A stretch of DNA of 64,000 bases from Falsirhodobacter flavus (GTDB lineage Bacteria; Pseudomonadota; Alphaproteobacteria; Rhodobacterales; Rhodobacteraceae): positions 186,001 to 250,000 of the forward strand of contig JARWBI010000002.1 of the NCBI GenBank assembly GCA_029846755.1, read 5' to 3'. Each line of letters opens with the position of its first letter. Within the stretch, counting starts at the first letter, position 1. Below the pieces are notes generated by a model that was not told where the DNA came from, ran no database searches, and saw only the letters and a program-made list of their open reading frames with translations. The position numbers and the translations under genes were made by a program. This document shows positions 46,851-56,445 of this stretch, in pieces.

Positions 46851-48174
46851 GGGTCATGCCCTCGACCAGAAGGCTGGGGATGCGGGTCGACAGATGCGCC
46901 CGCGCGTCATTCGCCGCAACGATCCGCAGCAGCATGTCGCGCAAGTTGCCCGCGATGGTGCATTCGTTGACGGCGTATTGCACCTCTCCGTTCTGCACCC
47001 AATAGCCCGAGGCGCCGCGCGAATAATCGCCCGTGGTCGGGTTGATCGTCGATCCGATCAGCGATGTGACGACCAGCCCCGTCCCCATCTGCGCGATCAG
47101 GTCCGCCTTCGTTGCCGTCCCGCCCAGCAGGTCGATGTTCGACACCCCCGGCGACGGCGGCCCCATCGTCCCGCGCGATGCCGAGGCGGTGCTTTCCATT
47201 CCCAGCTTGCGCGCATTGGCAAGGTCCAGCGTCCAGCCGGTCAGCACCCCGCAATCGACGATGGTGCGGGGCTTGGCGGCCAGACCTTCGGCATCGAAGG
47301 GACGGCTGGCGGCAGCGCGCACCCGCAGCGGATCCTCGACCAGCGACAGGCCTGCGGGCAGCACCGGCTGACCAAGCGCATCGCGCAGCCAGCTTGATCC
47401 GCGCGCGACGCTGCTGCCGTTGACCGCCGAAAGCAAGTGCCCGATCAGGGTCGAGGCGATGCGTTCATCGAACAGCACCGGAAAGCTGCCGGTCCTGGGC
47501 TTGCGCGCACCCGCCCGCGCCAGCGCGCGTTCGGCGGCCAGCCCGCCCACCCCCACGGCTTCGGGCAGGTCCGACTGGAAGATGCGGGATTCGGCGGCCC
47601 AGTCCCGCTCCATCCCCATGCCCGTTCCGGTGAAGGCGACGGCCGACACGAATCGCGAGGTGCGGGCATAACCGCCGGAAAAGCCATTGGAGGCGACCAG
47701 ATGCACCGAACGGCGGGAATAGCTGGCGCTGGCCTCGACCTGCGTGATGCCGTGCAGGACCATCGCACCGGATTCGGCCAGCCGCGCATCCTGTTCCAGC
47801 GCTGCGGGCGAAGGTTCCGCCGTGTCGTCCGCGATTTGCAGCGCCGCGACGTCCCACGCAGCGGCAAGCTGCGACGGGTCCGCCAGCCCGGCATGGGGAT
47901 CGGCAGGCGCCTCGCGCGCCATGGCGACGGCGCGTTCGGCCACCGCCTCGAGGCTGCGGTCGGAAATGTCGGAAACTGAAACGCAGGCCTGACGCCCGCC
48001 GATCAGCACGCGCAGGCCAAGCTCGGTCCCCTCGGACCGTTCCGCCTGCTCCAGCGCGCCGGCGCGCAGGTCCAGCGACACCGAGGCCCCGCGGATCGCG
48101 ATGGCATCGGCGGATTCGGCCCCGGCACGTTTCGCCGCATCCAGCAGCCGCTGGCCCAGATCTTCAAGCGTCAT
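46837..48174 (-). CDS. pmbA: TldE/PmbA family metalloprotease subunit
   Basis: 445 residues. Reads GAESADAIAIRGASVSLDLRAG near the start, NGFSGGYARTSRFVSAVAFTG in the middle, VLFDERIASTLIGHLLSAVNGSSVARG and YSRGASGYWVQNGEVQYAVNECTIAGN at the end, the TldE pattern. TldE and TldD form a heterodimer that matures peptides such as microcin B17 and degrades unfolded peptides; TldE itself has no zinc HExxxH motif. tldD is not in this window. First gene of the tldE-cysQ-flavoprotein operon. Confidence 0.9.
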   Translation of the reverse strand: MTLEDLGQRLLDAAKRAGAESADAIAIRGASVSLDLRAGALEQAERSEGTELGLRVLIGGRQACVSVSDISDRSLEAVAERAVAMAREAPADPHAGLADPSQLAAAWDVAALQIADDTAEPSPAALEQDARLAESGAMVLHGITQVEASASYSRRSVHLVASNGFSGGYARTSRFVSAVAFTGTGMGMERDWAAESRIFQSDLPEAVGVGGLAAERALARAGARKPRTGSFPVLFDERIASTLIGHLLSAVNGSSVARGSSWLRDALGQPVLPAGLSLVEDPLRVRAAASRPFDAEGLAAKPRTIVDCGVLTGWTLDLANARKLGMESTASASRGTMGPPSPGVSNIDLLGGTATKADLIAQMGTGLVVTSLIGSTINPTTGDYSRGASGYWVQNGEVQYAVNECTIAGNLRDMLLRIVAANDARAHLSTRIPSLLVEGMTLAGE

Positions 48175-48228
48175 TCCGCCCCCTATCTTTGCCTCGCGAC
48201 GTAATACGCCGCGAGGGGCGCGGCAAGG

Positions 48229-49749
48229 TTACTGAAGCCGCTGACCGTTGACGATCAGCTGCTTGTCCTTGAACTCCACGGTCGAGGTCATGGTGTCGGT
48301 CTCGCCCTCGACCATGCGGGCGAACATGCCCAGCATCATCCGTGCGCCCATCGCCTGATCCTGCGGCACGAGGCCCATTTCCACCGCCTTGTCGATCAGC
48401 CCGTTGCCGCCGACCAGACGCAGGTCGAACTTGCCCGTCGGCGCCGGGAAGCCGGGGAAGGTTTCCAGATCGGTATTGTCCAGCGTGACGCCCCCCTGCC
48501 CGGTCAGGTCCGCCCCGGCGATGTTCAGGTGCAATTCGTTCACGTCCACCGAATTGAACTCGCCCGGTGCTTCGGTCATCGTTTCGGTCTGCGCCGGGTC
48601 CATGAAATCGACATCGACCGTCGCCTTGCCGGACAGGTCCAGCACCAGCGTCGCCGGATCGCGCGGCAGGACCGCGCCCGGATCGAACAGGCTCCAGACG
48701 TTGTCGGACAGGGTGAAGCCTTCCAGACGGCTGGCCAGACGCCAGTCCTGTTCATCCGGCCCGGCCACGATCGGCATCAGCATGTCGAAGCTGGAGGCGT
48801 CATAGGCCAGCGACAGCGGGAAGGGCATCTGCGAGGATTCGACCTCCATCTGCACATCGTTCGCGCTGCCGCCATAGCTCAGGCCAGCCTCGCCCATCGC
48901 GACGTTCAGCGTGCCCGCGCCGCCCGTTCCGCTGCCCTTGGTCGTGTTGCCGCTTTCCGCCAGATCGAAGCCAAGGGTCGAGCTTTCGTATTGCAGTTCT
49001 GCCAGCGAGGCGAACCCGTCGCGCAACGCCTGCGCCATGTTGCCCGACACCATCGTCCCCATCGCCGTCGCGGTGGAGTTCGAGGTGATCCCGGCCAGTT
49101 CGGCATTCATCGCAAAGGTGCCGCCCGTGGTCGGGTTCGACGCGTTCAGCAGCATCACGAGGTTGTCCGCCGCGAGGGTTGAGGCCATGTCGCGCGCCTC
49201 GCCGGTCAGGTCGTAATGGCCCGACACGTTGTTCGCGGTCACGCGCAGGTCCACCGTCTCGTCCCCGCCCTGGTCGGTCTCGATATCGTCCAGCGTCACG
49301 CCCAGCATCGGAATGGTGTAGTCGTAGCGCGTGTTCCCCGGCTCGCCCGAAGCGGTCATGACCATGCCGCTCTGCACGAGGTTCAGCTTCACCGTGACCG
49401 GACCCGGCGCCGGGTCTTCCTCGGTCGGGGGCACGTCGGTGACGATGGTCATGGGATAGGTTTCGGACGAGGTGATCTCGACCGTGCCGTCGCCCTTGCC
49501 CGTGAAGGTGAAACGTTCGATGCTGCCCTCGACCCGCGTGCCGGGCTGGTCGCTGACCAGCTTCACGCCGCTGACGATCAGCGCGTCGCCCTCGCGTGCG
49601 GTGGAATCGGCCGTCATCGTCTGGCCCCAGCTTTCGCTCATCGCCTGCCAATCGGCCCAGACCTGTTCCGGGGTCAGATCCGCCATCGCTGCGCCGGAAA
49701 ATGCGATCGTGATAAAGGCGGTCCCGCCTGCAAGTTGCCTAAACTTCAT
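48229..49749 (-). CDS. DUF2125 domain secreted protein
   Basis: 506 residues. Signal peptide MKFRQLAGGTAFITIAFSGAAMA, mature from about DLTPEQVWADWQAM. The remainder is beta-rich and repetitive with many aspartate, threonine and glycine residues (DQGGDETVDLRVTANNVSGHYDLTGEARD), matching the DUF2125 pattern, a family of alphaproteobacterial periplasmic or membrane-linked proteins without known activity. Start at 49749, just upstream of which is the SDR divergent gap. Separate from the operon before it by 54 bases. Confidence 0.85.
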   Translation of the reverse strand: MKFRQLAGGTAFITIAFSGAAMADLTPEQVWADWQAMSESWGQTMTADSTAREGDALIVSGVKLVSDQPGTRVEGSIERFTFTGKGDGTVEITSSETYPMTIVTDVPPTEEDPAPGPVTVKLNLVQSGMVMTASGEPGNTRYDYTIPMLGVTLDDIETDQGGDETVDLRVTANNVSGHYDLTGEARDMASTLAADNLVMLLNASNPTTGGTFAMNAELAGITSNSTATAMGTMVSGNMAQALRDGFASLAELQYESSTLGFDLAESGNTTKGSGTGGAGTLNVAMGEAGLSYGGSANDVQMEVESSQMPFPLSLAYDASSFDMLMPIVAGPDEQDWRLASRLEGFTLSDNVWSLFDPGAVLPRDPATLVLDLSGKATVDVDFMDPAQTETMTEAPGEFNSVDVNELHLNIAGADLTGQGGVTLDNTDLETFPGFPAPTGKFDLRLVGGNGLIDKAVEMGLVPQDQAMGARMMLGMFARMVEGETDTMTSTVEFKDKQLIVNGQRLQ

Positions 49750-49821
49750 GCACTGGTCTTTCCGATTGAAATGCTTGGCGATAGCATCCCCCGACCCCCG
49801 GCAAGGGTCAAGGAGGTTTCC

Positions 49822-50499
49822 ATGCAAGGCAGGATCGTCGCCATCACAGGCGCGGCGAAGGGCATCGGGCTGGCGGCGGCAGAGGCGTTCCGCGCGGCCG
49901 GTGCGACGGTTGTGGCGCTGTCGCGCAAGGATTGCGACGTGGCGGACTGGGATTCGGTGCGCGGGGCGGTGGACCGCATTCTGCGCGATCACGGGCGGCT
50001 GGATGTCTGGATCAACAATGCGGGCGTGATCGACCCGATGGCGCGACTGGAGGATGCGGACCCCGACGCTTGGCGCCGCGCCATCGACGTGAACCTGACC
50101 GGCGTGTTCCATGGGATGCGGGCGGCGCTTCCGGTGATCTCGCGGCAAGGTGCGATCCTGACCGTCAGCTCCGGCGCCGCGCATGCGCCTCTGGAGGGGT
50201 GGAGCGCCTATTGTGCCGGAAAGGCGGGCGCGGCGATGCTGACCCGCGCCGCGCATCTGGAAAACCCGGACCTGCGGATCATGGGCCTGTCGCCCGGCAC
50301 CGTCGCCACCGACATGCAGCGCGCGATCAAGGCGGGCGGCATCGACAACCGCGTCAGCCGTCTGGAGTTTTCCGACCACATCCCGCCCGAATGGCCCGCC
50401 CGTGCGCTGGTCTGGATGTGCGGCGGCGATGCGGCGGACCTGAACGGGACCGAGATCTCGCTGCGCGATCCGGCGATCCGCGCCCGCATCGGGATATGA
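49822..50499 (+). CDS. SDR-family oxidoreductase
   Basis: 225 residues. NAD(P)-binding TGAAKGIG at residues 9-16, NNAG in WINNAGVI, the serine in TVSSGAAHAPLEG and the catalytic tyrosine-lysine pair Y-x3-K in AYCAGKAGA. Reduces an unknown carbonyl. It is short, with a Rossmann fold and a small lid. AAGGAGG lies just before the ATG at 49822. Divergent from the DUF2125 gene; convergent with the helicase. Confidence 0.9.
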   Translation: MQGRIVAITGAAKGIGLAAAEAFRAAGATVVALSRKDCDVADWDSVRGAVDRILRDHGRLDVWINNAGVIDPMARLEDADPDAWRRAIDVNLTGVFHGMRAALPVISRQGAILTVSSGAAHAPLEGWSAYCAGKAGAAMLTRAAHLENPDLRIMGLSPGTVATDMQRAIKAGGIDNRVSRLEFSDHIPPEWPARALVWMCGGDAADLNGTEISLRDPAIRARIGI

Positions 50500-50520
50500 A
50501 AAAGGGGCCCGAAGGCCCCT
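50498..50520 (-). terminator. UUCG-capped terminator of the DEAD-box helicase gene
   Basis: On the minus strand AGGGGCC pairs with GGCCCCT across a TTCG tetraloop (plus-strand 50503-50520) and TTTTT follows at 50502-50498. It lies 4 bases past the helicase stop and also overlaps the end of the SDR gene on the other strand, where the T run is poorer. It may serve both. Confidence 0.85.
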
Positions 50521-50524
50521 GATC

Positions 50525-52627
50525 TCATTTCTTCTTCGGCGGAACGAACCGCTTGGAGGTGTCGCGCGCATCGCGCGGCGGCGCCTTCGGCTTGTCGCCA
50601 TGCGATTTGAACCCGGCCGCCCGCGCGGGCTTGTCGGCGCTGCCGCCATGGGATTTGAACCCGGCCGATTTCGGCTTGAACTTGCCTTCGGGCTTGTCGC
50701 CCGCCTTCCAGCGCGGTTTGCGGTCGTCGCCTTCGTCCTTGCGGGCATAGGGACGCGCATCCTCGCCGCGGGGGGCATAGGGCTTGCGGTCCTCGGGGCT
50801 CCACTTGCGCTCGGCGCCTTCGCGGGGGGCGTAGGGCTTGCGCTCCTCGCGTGGGGCATAGGGTTTGCGGTCTTCACGCGGGGCGCGGGGCTTTTCGTCG
50901 CGCTTTTCGTAAGGCTTGCGGTCTTCCGCGCGCGGACGCGGGGCGCGGGGTGCATCCTCAGCCTCGACGAAGCGCGAGGGTTTCGGCGTATAGGCCGGCT
51001 TTTCGCGCTTCTCGTAAGGCTTGCGCGGCGCGCGTTCAGGGCGGTCCAGCGTGGGCTCGCCATCCATGCGGGTCATTTCCAGATCGGCCTCGATCTGCTG
51101 CGAGGCACCGAACTTGCCCGCGACCGCTTTCGCGATCTGCACGAAGGTGCGGTCCTGCTGCACGCGGATCGCGCCGATGTCGTTCTTGGTAATCCCGCCC
51201 GCATCGCAGATCTTGGGCAGCAGCCAGCGCGCTTCGGCGCGGCCCGTATGGCCGACCGACAGGGTGAACCAGACCGATTCGCCGAACTCGCCACGCTCGC
51301 GCGGGGCCGAGGGTTGGATCGCATCCGACAAAACTTCGGGGGCCGAACGGCCTTCGCGCCACAGGCGGACGAAGGCGGCGGCAACTGTTTCCGCGCCGAA
51401 CTTCTCCAGCAGCGTTTCGGCCATCGCACCTTCGTCACCCGGCGCGGATTGCAGCGCGGAATGTTCCAGGATGCGCACGTCGTCACGTTCCTGCACTTCG
51501 TCGGCGGACGGGGCCTTGCCCCATTCGGCCACCAGCTTCGCGCCTTGCAACAGGCGCTGAGCCTTGCGGAATTCGGCCTGCGGCACGATCAGCGCGGACA
51601 CGCCCTTGGCACCCGCGCGGCCCGTCCGGCCCGAACGGTGCAGCAGCGTTTCCGAGTTGGACGGAAGATCCGCATGGATCACCAGTTCCAGCCCCGGAAG
51701 GTCGATGCCGCGTGCAGCGACATCGGTCGCGATGCAGACCCGCGCACGCCCGTCGCGCAGCGCCTGCAGTGCATGGGTGCGTTCCTGCTGCGAAAGCTCG
51801 CCCGACAGCGCCACGACCTGGAAGCCGCGATTGCCCATGCGGGCCAGCAGGTTGTTCACGTTGGCACGCGTCTTGCAGAACACGATCGCCGTCTTCGCCT
51901 CGTAGAAGCGCAGAAGGTTGAAGATCGCGTTTTCCTTGTCGCGCGAGGTGACGTTCAGCGCGCGGTATTCGATGTCGGAATGCTGCTTCTTTTCGCCCGC
52001 CGTCTGGATGCGCAGGGCATCGTTCTGAAAGTCCTTGGCCAGCGCCGCGATCTCTTTCGGCACGGTGGCCGAGAACATCAGCGTGCGGCGGTCTTCCGGC
52101 GCGGCTTCGAGGATGAATTCCAGATCGTCGCGGAAGCCCAGATCCAGCATCTCGTCCGCTTCGTCCAGCACGGCGACGCGCAGGCCCGACAGGTCGAGGC
52201 TGCCGCGTTCGATATGGTCGCGCAGACGGCCCGGAGTGCCGACGACGATATGCGCGCCGCGATCCAGCGCGCGTTTCTCGGTGCGGTAATCCATACCGCC
52301 GACGCAGGTGGCGATGATCGCCCCGGCCTCGCCGTAAAGCCATTCAAGCTCGCGCGCGACCTGAAGTGCCAGTTCGCGCGTCGGCGCGATAGCCAGCGCC
52401 AGCGGCACATCCGCGAACAGCAGCCGGTCGGCCCCGTTCAGCAGTTCCGGTGCCATGGCGATGCCGAAGGCGACCGTCTTGCCCGAACCCGTCTGTGCCG
52501 ACACCAGCACGTCGCGCCCCTGCGCTTCCTCGGCCAGAACGGCCTGCTGCACCTGGGTGAGCGATTCATAGCCCTTGGCTGCCAGCGCCGCGGCCAGCGG
52601 CGCGGCGATCTGCGTCATTTCCGTCAT
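50525..52627 (-). CDS. DEAD-box RNA helicase with DbpA domain and basic repeat tail
   Basis: 700 residues. Helicase core with Q motif upstream of SAQTGSGKT (Walker A), PTRELALQ, TPGRL, DEADEMLD (the DEAD box), SATVP, ARGIDL and HRSGRTGRAG. After the core is a DbpA-type RNA-binding domain (about residues 470-550), then a basic tail with five RKPY blocks (RKPYEKR, RKPYAPR) and two AGFKSHG blocks. The tail likely binds RNA nonspecifically. It resembles cold-shock helicases of the CsdA/DeaD group. Start at MTEMTQ (52627) with GGGAAAAG ahead; an upstream ATG exists 16 codons earlier without a site. Confidence 0.93.
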   Translation of the reverse strand: MTEMTQIAAPLAAALAAKGYESLTQVQQAVLAEEAQGRDVLVSAQTGSGKTVAFGIAMAPELLNGADRLLFADVPLALAIAPTRELALQVARELEWLYGEAGAIIATCVGGMDYRTEKRALDRGAHIVVGTPGRLRDHIERGSLDLSGLRVAVLDEADEMLDLGFRDDLEFILEAAPEDRRTLMFSATVPKEIAALAKDFQNDALRIQTAGEKKQHSDIEYRALNVTSRDKENAIFNLLRFYEAKTAIVFCKTRANVNNLLARMGNRGFQVVALSGELSQQERTHALQALRDGRARVCIATDVAARGIDLPGLELVIHADLPSNSETLLHRSGRTGRAGAKGVSALIVPQAEFRKAQRLLQGAKLVAEWGKAPSADEVQERDDVRILEHSALQSAPGDEGAMAETLLEKFGAETVAAAFVRLWREGRSAPEVLSDAIQPSAPRERGEFGESVWFTLSVGHTGRAEARWLLPKICDAGGITKNDIGAIRVQQDRTFVQIAKAVAGKFGASQQIEADLEMTRMDGEPTLDRPERAPRKPYEKREKPAYTPKPSRFVEAEDAPRAPRPRAEDRKPYEKRDEKPRAPREDRKPYAPREERKPYAPREGAERKWSPEDRKPYAPRGEDARPYARKDEGDDRKPRWKAGDKPEGKFKPKSAGFKSHGGSADKPARAAGFKSHGDKPKAPPRDARDTSKRFVPPKKK

Positions 52628-52780
52628 TTTCTTTTCCCAAAGGGGGTGTGCATATTGCCACCCGATGAACGGCACCGCCTGTCCCCCTTTGCGGTCGGGC
52701 CTCCTCGCCCCACCTTTCCGGACACTGCCGAAGCCGAAGGGGGGCTTCTACACGCAAGCCGAGGGGATGTATAGCCCCGC

Positions 52781-52808
52781 TTGACCGCCCGCCCCAATCG
52801 AGTAGCTT
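52781..52808 (+). promoter_or_regulatory. Candidate promoter of DUF4170-waaA-lpxK
   Basis: TTGACC at 52781-52786 and TAGCTT at 52803-52808 are separated by 16 bases and precede the ATG of the first gene by 31 bases. On the minus strand TATACA (52773-52768) lies nearby as a possible -10 for the helicase gene, with a weak -35. Both readings rest on base matches only. Confidence 0.45.
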
Positions 52809-52839
52809 TCGCGCGAATCCAAAGCCAAGGAGCTTCCCA

Positions 52840-53085
52840 ATGGCCCAGCGACTGCACCTCGTCTTCGGAGGCGAGCTGGTCAGCCCGTCCAAGAACGTCT
52901 TCAAGGACGTGGCGAACATCGACATCATCGGCATGTTCCCCGACTACGATTCGGCCTTCAAGGCGTGGAAGGGTGCGGCGCAACGCACGGTGGACGATGC
53001 CCACATGCGCTATTATATCGCCCATATCCACCGCCTGCGCGATGAGGCGCAGCCGGCTTCGCCCACCGAGGAACTGGGGGCCTGA
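52840..53085 (+). CDS. DUF4170 domain protein
   Basis: 81 residues. Reads MAQRLHLVFGGELVSPSKNVFKD, then NIDIIGMFPDYDSAFKAWKGAAQRTVDDAHMRYYIAHIH. The family is found just ahead of waaA in many Alphaproteobacteria, so a supporting role in Kdo addition or LPS control is inferred; no biochemical activity is known. No signal peptide. CAAGGAG precedes the ATG. It is followed by waaA after 14 bases. Confidence 0.9.
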   Translation: MAQRLHLVFGGELVSPSKNVFKDVANIDIIGMFPDYDSAFKAWKGAAQRTVDDAHMRYYIAHIHRLRDEAQPASPTEELGA

Positions 53086-53099
53086 CCCGTCGGAAGTGA

Positions 53100-54275
53100 A
53101 TGGCGTATCCGCTTGGCCTAAAGCTTTACCTGCTTGCCCATCGCGGCGAAGCTGCGCCTGACGCTCCACCCCATCGGCCCGAGGGGCGTCTGGTCTGGCT
53201 GCACGCCCCGGATGCCGATGCGGCACGGCCGCTGGCCGAGCTGGCCCGGCGGATCATGGACGAGGCGGGGCATCCCGTTCTGGTCACCGGACCCGCCGGG
53301 ATTGCGCTTCCCGACGGCGCGATCCTTGCGCCGCCCCCGGCGGAGGGGTCGGTGAAACCTTTCCTCGACCATTGGAAACCCGCCCTAGCCGTCTTTTCTG
53401 ATGGCGAACTGCGCCCCGCGCTGCTGGGCGAGGCTTCGGCCCGCAATATTCCGATGATGCTGGTCGATGCCCGCGCCCCGGTCCTGCCGCACAGCCGCGA
53501 TGCCTGGTGGCCGGGGCTGACCCGCGCGCTGCTGTCGCGCTTTGCGCATATCCTCACGCTGGACGAAGCATCCGCCCGCGCGTTCCGGCGGTGGGGGGCG
53601 CCTCCCGATACCGTCAAGATCGCCGGGCGGATGGAGGAAGGCACCCGCCCCCTGCCCTGCACCGAAGCGGAACGGGCCGAGCTTGCCCGTCTGATCGCCA
53701 CGCGCCCCGTCTGGCTGGCTGCGGGCCTGACCGCCGCCGAAGAAGAAATCGTGATCGCCGCGCACCGATCCGCCCTACGGCTGTCGCACCGGCTGCTGCT
53801 GATCGTCGTGCCCGAGGATCCTGAACGCGCCACCGGCCTTGCCGAACACCTGGAGGCAGAAGGCTTCACCGTCGCCCGCCGCGCGCTGGAGGAGGAGCCG
53901 GATGCCGAGGCGGAAGTCTATGTCGCCGACAACCCCGCCGAATACGGGCTCTGGTATCGGCTGGCCCCGATCTGCTTTCTGGGCGGGACGTTTTCCAGCG
54001 GCGCGGTGCGCGATCCGATGGAGGCGGCGTCGCTCGGGTCGGCCATCCTGCACGGGCCAAAGCCCGGTCCCTATGGCGGGGCGCTTTCACGCCTGGCTGC
54101 CGCCAAGGCGACGCTGCCCGTGGCGCAGGCCCGCGTGCTGGGCGATGCCGTGGGCGATCTGATGTCGCCCGACCGTGTGGCGTGGCTGGCACAGGCGGCA
54201 TGGGGCGTCGCCTCGGACGGGACCGAGGTGACAGACAGGGTGCTGGCACTGGTGGAACGGATATTGGACGAATGA
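53100..54275 (+). CDS. waaA: Kdo transferase WaaA
   Basis: 391 residues. It adds Kdo sugars to lipid IVA on the inner face of the inner membrane. The sequence is the shortened alphaproteobacterial Waa[22 protein letters not shown] early, a C-terminal GT-B half with [30 protein letters not shown] and [21 protein letters not shown]. The number of Kdo units added cannot be told. Coupled to lpxK by ATGA at its stop. Confidence 0.88.
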   Translation: MAYPLGLKLYLLAHRGEAAPDAPPHRPEGRLVWLHAPDADAARPLAELARRIMDEAGHPVLVTGPAGIALPDGAILAPPPAEGSVKPFLDHWKPALAVFSDGELRPALLGEASARNIPMMLVDARAPVLPHSRDAWWPGLTRALLSRFAHILTLDEASARAFRRWGAPPDTVKIAGRMEEGTRPLPCTEAERAELARLIATRPVWLAAGLTAAEEEIVIAAHRSALRLSHRLLLIVVPEDPERATGLAEHLEAEGFTVARRALEEEPDAEAEVYVADNPAEYGLWYRLAPICFLGGTFSSGAVRDPMEAASLGSAILHGPKPGPYGGALSRLAAAKATLPVAQARVLGDAVGDLMSPDRVAWLAQAAWGVASDGTEVTDRVLALVERILDE

Positions 54276-55216
54276 GAACGCCGGGCTTCTGGTTCACGAA
54301 CGGCTGGCAAGGGCGGCTTCTGTCGCCGCTGGGCGCGATCTATGCGGCGGGGACGGCGCGGCGGCTGCGCCAGCCGGGATACCGCGCCGGGGTTCCGGTC
54401 ATCTGCATCGGCAATATCAACGCGGGCGGCACGGGCAAGACGCCAACGGCCATCGCGCTTCTCCAGCGGCTGGCGGGGCGGGGGGTCGCGGCGCATGTCG
54501 TCTCGCGCGGGCATGGCGGATCTTTGGAAGGCCCGGTGCAGGTCGCGGGCCAGACCGCCGATCAGGTGGGGGACGAGCCGCTGCTGCTGTCTGCCTTCGC
54601 CCCGGCATGGATCGCGAAGGACCGCGCGGCGGGTGTGCGTGCCGCCGAAGCCGCAGGCGCGCAGGCGGTGCTGCTGGATGACGGCTTCCAGAACCCTTCG
54701 GTGGTCAAGGACCTGTCGATCGTGGTGGTGGATGCTGCCAAGGGCTTCGGCAACGGCCGCTGCATCCCCGCTGGCCCGCTGCGCGAGCCGGTCGCGGTCG
54801 GGCTGGCGCGAGCCGACATGCTGCTGTCCATCGGGGATGGATTCGACGCGCCGAAAGGCATCCCGCATCTGACCGGGCATCTGCGCCCCTTGCAGATGGG
54901 CATGGGGTGGGAGGGCGAGCGCGTTCTTGCCTTCGCCGGAATCGGCCACCCCGAGAAGTTCTTCGCTACCCTGCGGGCCGAAGGCGCCCAGATCGTCCGG
55001 GCCGAGCCGCTGGACGATCACCAACCGCTGACCGATGCGCTGATGCGGCGGTTGGAGGCCGAGGCGGCCGCGCTGGGCGCGCAGCTTGTCACCACCGAAA
55101 AGGATGCGGTTCGCCTGCCGCCCGCCTTCCGGGCCAAGGTGCTGACCCTTCCGGTGCGGCTGGAGATCGACGACTGGGGGCCGCTGGATGCGGCCCTGTC
55201 GCGGATCGGCTTATAG
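54272..55216 (+). CDS. lpxK: Tetraacyldisaccharide 4'-kinase LpxK
   Basis: 314 residues. It phosphorylates the 4' position of the lipid A disaccharide with ATP. Walker [11 protein letters not shown] near residue 50 and the [13 protein letters not shown] and [11 protein letters not shown] blocks are typical. The opening [21 protein letters not shown] resembles the membrane-contacting helix. It acts just before Kdo addition by waaA, encoded upstream. Its end overlaps the DsbA-like gene on the other strand by 6 bases. Confidence 0.95.
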   Translation: MRTPGFWFTNGWQGRLLSPLGAIYAAGTARRLRQPGYRAGVPVICIGNINAGGTGKTPTAIALLQRLAGRGVAAHVVSRGHGGSLEGPVQVAGQTADQVGDEPLLLSAFAPAWIAKDRAAGVRAAEAAGAQAVLLDDGFQNPSVVKDLSIVVVDAAKGFGNGRCIPAGPLREPVAVGLARADMLLSIGDGFDAPKGIPHLTGHLRPLQMGMGWEGERVLAFAGIGHPEKFFATLRAEGAQIVRAEPLDDHQPLTDALMRRLEAEAAALGAQLVTTEKDAVRLPPAFRAKVLTLPVRLEIDDWGPLDAALSRIGL

Positions 55217-55831
55217 CTCGGCGTCGAGGATCTCTTTCAGGTCGTCATAGCTCATGTTCGAATGTTTCTCGCCGTTGATGATGATCGTCGGCGTGCCGGT
55301 GATGGCATCTGCTTCGGCATTCTTCTGATAGCTGTCCACCAGTGCCTGGGCCATCGCCGCATCGCCCATGCAGGCGTCGATGGTCGCGTTGTCCATCCCG
55401 GCCTGACGGCCGATGCGCTTCAGGTTCTCGACCACGACGGTCGGGTCCTGCGATCCGGCCCATTCGCGCTGCGTCTCGAACAGGATGTCGGAAATGCCAA
55501 AATACCGCATGTCGCCGCCGCAGCGGGCCATCATCGCGGCCCACAAGCCGTAACGGTCGAAATACACCTCGCGCATGACGAAGCGGACCTTGCCGGTGTC
55601 GATGTAATCCGTCTTCAGCTTGGCGAACACGTTGTTGTGGAAATCCGCGCAATGCGGGCAGGTATAGGAGGCGTATTCGATCAGTTCGATCGGGGCGTCC
55701 GCCTGGCCCATCGTCATGTCGCGGGCCTGCGGCGCCTCGGTCGTCGCTGCGGGGGCTGCTGCGTCCTGCGCATGGGCCACACTGACCGAGCCGAGGGCGG
55801 CGACCAGCGCCAGCATTGCAAGGTTTTTCAT
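55211..55831 (-). CDS. DsbA-family thiol-disulfide oxidoreductase
   Basis: 206 residues. Signal peptide [21 protein letters not shown], then CPHC at residues 58-61 in [15 protein letters not shown], and the cis-proline region [12 protein letters not shown]. It introduces or shuffles disulfides in secreted proteins; the CPHC redox box is typical of DsbA. It is the second gene after the dciA gene on the minus strand, overlapping it (ATGA). Confidence 0.92.
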   Translation of the reverse strand: MKNLAMLALVAALGSVSVAHAQDAAAPAATTEAPQARDMTMGQADAPIELIEYASYTCPHCADFHNNVFAKLKTDYIDTGKVRFVMREVYFDRYGLWAAMMARCGGDMRYFGISDILFETQREWAGSQDPTVVVENLKRIGRQAGMDNATIDACMGDAAMAQALVDSYQKNAEADAITGTPTIIINGEKHSNMSYDDLKEILDAEL

Positions 55832-56361
55832 CTGCGTTTGCCTTCTTTGGATTTGGCGCGCAGCATGAAGTTCTGCGCAAGATTTTCGAGTGCCGCCTTC
55901 AGCCCGTCATCCTGCACGCCGGACGCCACACGCTGGGCATCGGCGCGGATCTGCGGGTCGGGCATGGGGGCGGGTTTCGGTGTCTGGTCGAACTGCGCCT
56001 GCCCGTCCGCGAAACCGCTGGCCGCCGTCTGGGTCAGCGAAATGCGCGAAATGGCGGAATAGCCGTAGCAGGCATTCACCCGTTCCACGATGCGCGGAAG
56101 CTGCATCTGGATCATCGGCGCATGGGCGGGCATCACCAAAAGCGTCAGCGTCGCGCCAAACCCTTCCTTGGCATAGCCGACCTTGACGGGGCGGGTCATG
56201 CGGGCCAGATCCTCGCCCACGATCTCGGCCCAGCCGGTCAGAAGCCGTGTGACCGCGAACCCCCGCTTTTCCCCCGCCGCGCGGATGCGTTCGCGCAGAA
56301 GGCCCGAGGCAGGCTCGAACCCGCGAAAGCGGCGTTGGGGGCTGGGCGGCTGCAGGGCCAT
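55828..56361 (-). CDS. DciA/DUF721 family protein
   Basis: 177 residues. The N-terminal half has LTGWAEIVGEDLARMTRPVKVGY and LTLLVMPAHAPMIQMQLPRIVERVNA, the DUF721 pattern; the C-terminal half (residues 110-177) is disordered and basic. DciA loads the replicative helicase DnaB in bacteria without DnaC. Start at 56361, with AAGGAA ahead. Coupled to the DsbA-like gene downstream and divergent from mutY. This trio order is common in Alphaproteobacteria. Confidence 0.87.
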   Translation of the reverse strand: MALQPPSPQRRFRGFEPASGLLRERIRAAGEKRGFAVTRLLTGWAEIVGEDLARMTRPVKVGYAKEGFGATLTLLVMPAHAPMIQMQLPRIVERVNACYGYSAISRISLTQTAASGFADGQAQFDQTPKPAPMPDPQIRADAQRVASGVQDDGLKAALENLAQNFMLRAKSKEGKRR

Positions 56362-56445
56362 CTGGTTCCTTCCGGTAATCGCCCCTATCTTATCCGCGCA
56401 GCCGCGCCCCTTGCCAGCGCAATGCAGCGACAGAAAGCATAAACA

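Noticed and set aside
50600-52774. A 724-codon open frame antisense to the DEAD-box helicase
   Set aside because: Its apparent length comes from the GC-rich third codon positions and the repeat tail of the helicase; no start site or domain supports it.
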